DNA from: UBA4582 sp047629195
GTDB lineage: Bacteria; Pseudomonadota; Gammaproteobacteria; Pseudomonadales; Azotimanducaceae
Direction of reading: 5' to 3'
DNA length: 31,810 nucleotides
Assembly (NCBI GenBank): GCA_047629195.1
Contig: JBLHWY010000069.1
Coordinates: 1-31,810 of the forward strand
Below are positions 30,916 through 31,810 of the stretch, one piece after another (position 1 is the stretch's first letter; each line of letters starts with the position of its first letter). Under the pieces are notes generated by a model. The model saw nothing but the letters and a program-made list of their open reading frames with translations, was not told the origin of the DNA and did not search any database. The translations under genes and the position numbers were made by a program.

Positions 30916-31539
30916 TTAGACCAACACACCCAACAGCTCGAAACCTTCAACAAACAGTGTGATTGCAAATATACATAGCAACAACCCTAACAGGCGCATG
31001 GTATAAAGATATGCGACTCCTCGAAGAAGCGATCGATATTTGCCAACCAGCATTGCTAAAACAACTTTCGCACCGACTAAAAAGACATAAAAGCTCACAA
31101 GAAACGCCACCGGTGAAAAAACACTCACAGCAAAAGCACTCGACATAGTCGACGCACCAACAGTGAACCAAAACAGATATGGGTGTGGACTTAAGAAATT
31201 AGTCAAAATCCCTTTACCGAGGGACCTTGGCGAAGACTCTTTAGGTTTAGCGTCTGTCCCACCCACCGTACGTATACTTTCATATCCCAAATAGAATACG
31301 AAACATCCTCCTAACATCGACATAATGCCAAGCATTAATTGGAAGTCGTCGAACTGGGCGAAGATAAAGAACGTGAACAAGATAATAGGTACATCTGTAA
31401 TCAAAGGGGACAGAGCGACCTTGATACCAGCGCCGATACCATGCTCAAGCGTCTCAGAGATCACTAGTGTCAATAAAGGACCGGGGGCAATCCCAGCTGA
31501 GAAGCCCAATAAAATTCCAACTGTCAGATAATAAACCAT
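30916..31539 (-). CDS. LysE/RhtB-family exporter
   Basis: A 207-residue membrane protein with about six hydrophobic segments. It begins MVYYLTVGILLGFSAGIAPGPLLTLVISETL, containing the G-x2-PGP motif typical of LysE-family amino-acid and metabolite exporters, and has a second characteristic FLSPHPYLFWFTVG segment near residue 120. The exported compound cannot be inferred. The ATG at 31539 has no strong ribosome-binding site. It is followed by a GFA-family gene 22 bases downstream and preceded by a small Trp-rich protein gene, all on the minus strand. Confidence 0.93.
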   Translation of the reverse strand: MVYYLTVGILLGFSAGIAPGPLLTLVISETLEHGIGAGIKVALSPLITDVPIILFTFFIFAQFDDFQLMLGIMSMLGGCFVFYLGYESIRTVGGTDAKPKESSPRSLGKGILTNFLSPHPYLFWFTVGASTMSSAFAVSVFSPVAFLVSFYVFLVGAKVVLAMLVGKYRSLLRGVAYLYTMRLLGLLLCIFAITLFVEGFELLGVLV

Positions 31540-31578
31540 CTATTCAAAAACCAATGAAATTTGACGCCGGGGATGTTT

Positions 31579-31794
31579 CTATTTCCAACCTTGCAGCCAG
31601 TAGTCTTTGATTCTCAATGACGTCCAGTCTATTGATGTCGCGCGCTGGGACATAACAGCTTCAATCATACAATGAATAACAGCACCATCTTCATCAAAGG
31701 TCATTTCGGTAACCAAAAAATGTTTCTCTTTGTTAGTAGGATTTACTGCCGTCCATTTACTGTTGAGTAATTTTTTTGGGTTTAGTGTGTTCAT
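31579..31794 (-). CDS. TIGR02450-type small Trp-rich protein
   Basis: A 71-residue protein starting MNTLNPKKLLNSKWTAVNP and ending SLRIKDYWLQGWK, with the conserved NPKKLL-SKWTAV, NKEKHFLVTEM and IEAVM blocks of the TIGR02450 Trp-rich family common in Gammaproteobacteria. Function is unknown. The ATG at 31794 is preferred over a TTG at 31797. It precedes the LysE-family gene by 39 bases. Confidence 0.85.
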   Translation of the reverse strand: MNTLNPKKLLNSKWTAVNPTNKEKHFLVTEMTFDEDGAVIHCMIEAVMSQRATSIDWTSLRIKDYWLQGWK

Positions 31795-31810
31795 CAATAG
31801 GTCTACCGCC

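Noticed and set aside
1..31810. tRNA genes, insertion sequences, prophage genes or CRISPR arrays
   Set aside because: No cloverleaf, transposase, integrase, phage structural gene or regularly spaced repeat array was seen on either strand.

Overview
The window looks like a chromosomal segment of a marine-type gammaproteobacterium. The evidence is family membership: a full-length-type PurL, a GcvR-like double-ACT regulator, PpnN, a DUF3718-like secreted protein, a TIGR02450-type Trp-rich protein, and the paired SO2930-type cytochrome and beta-helix lipoproteins known from Shewanella and relatives. The species cannot be named from sequence alone. I see no tRNA, rRNA, insertion sequence, phage or CRISPR array. 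Gene density is high, and no gap without a gene exceeds about 275 bases.

Layout. 1-2731 (minus): gcvR, tadA and purL, tightly packed, with purL running off the left edge. 3000-3533 (plus): the most notable gene, an AhpD/carboxymuconolactone-decarboxylase-like protein whose frame is interrupted by one in-frame TGA exactly at the second position of the family CxxC motif (C-F-T-U). A perfect 7-bp GGG-loop hairpin starts 14 bases further on. I read this as a selenoprotein with a bacterial SECIS element, not a pseudogene. 3576-8819 (minus): guaA with its own TATAAT promoter, an isopenicillin-N-synthase-like 2-oxoglutarate/Fe oxygenase, ppnN, tdk and a purine-type phosphoribosyltransferase. 8910-9497 (plus): a divergent paralogue of that phosphoribosyltransferase. 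9516-13480: an unknown anchored protein, an orphan PAPS reductase, a PPOX-type flavoprotein and a NupC nucleoside transporter. 13754-19456 (plus): a periplasmic purine nucleoside permease (NUP) family protein, a beta-helix-like lipoprotein and a TonB-dependent receptor, closed by a clear terminator. 19579-23122 (minus): a PhoB-like regulator, a small unknown protein, a diheme cytochrome lipoprotein and its beta-helix partner. 23161-29774: a GMC oxidoreductase, a P1-family peptidase, a lipoprotein 5'-nucleotidase, S-formylglutathione hydrolase, a Nudix hydrolase and two small secreted proteins. 29787-31794 (minus): Trp-rich protein, LysE-family exporter, GFA-family protein and SDR.

How it may work together (inference). 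Many genes concern nucleotides: purL and guaA for synthesis, PpnN, Tdk and two phosphoribosyltransferases for salvage, NupC for inner-membrane nucleoside uptake, NUP in the periplasm, a surface or periplasmic 5'-nucleotidase lipoprotein, and possibly the TonB receptor for outer-membrane entry. Together with the PhoB-like regulator this suggests scavenging of nucleotides or nucleosides for bases and phosphate.

Two sequence-level patterns stand out. Short in-frame tandem repeats (6, 9 or 12 bp) lie near the starts of several unrelated genes, twice multiplying the ATG itself, and a G10 tract lies near the start of a lipoprotein gene. Inverted repeats sit at four convergent gene junctions.
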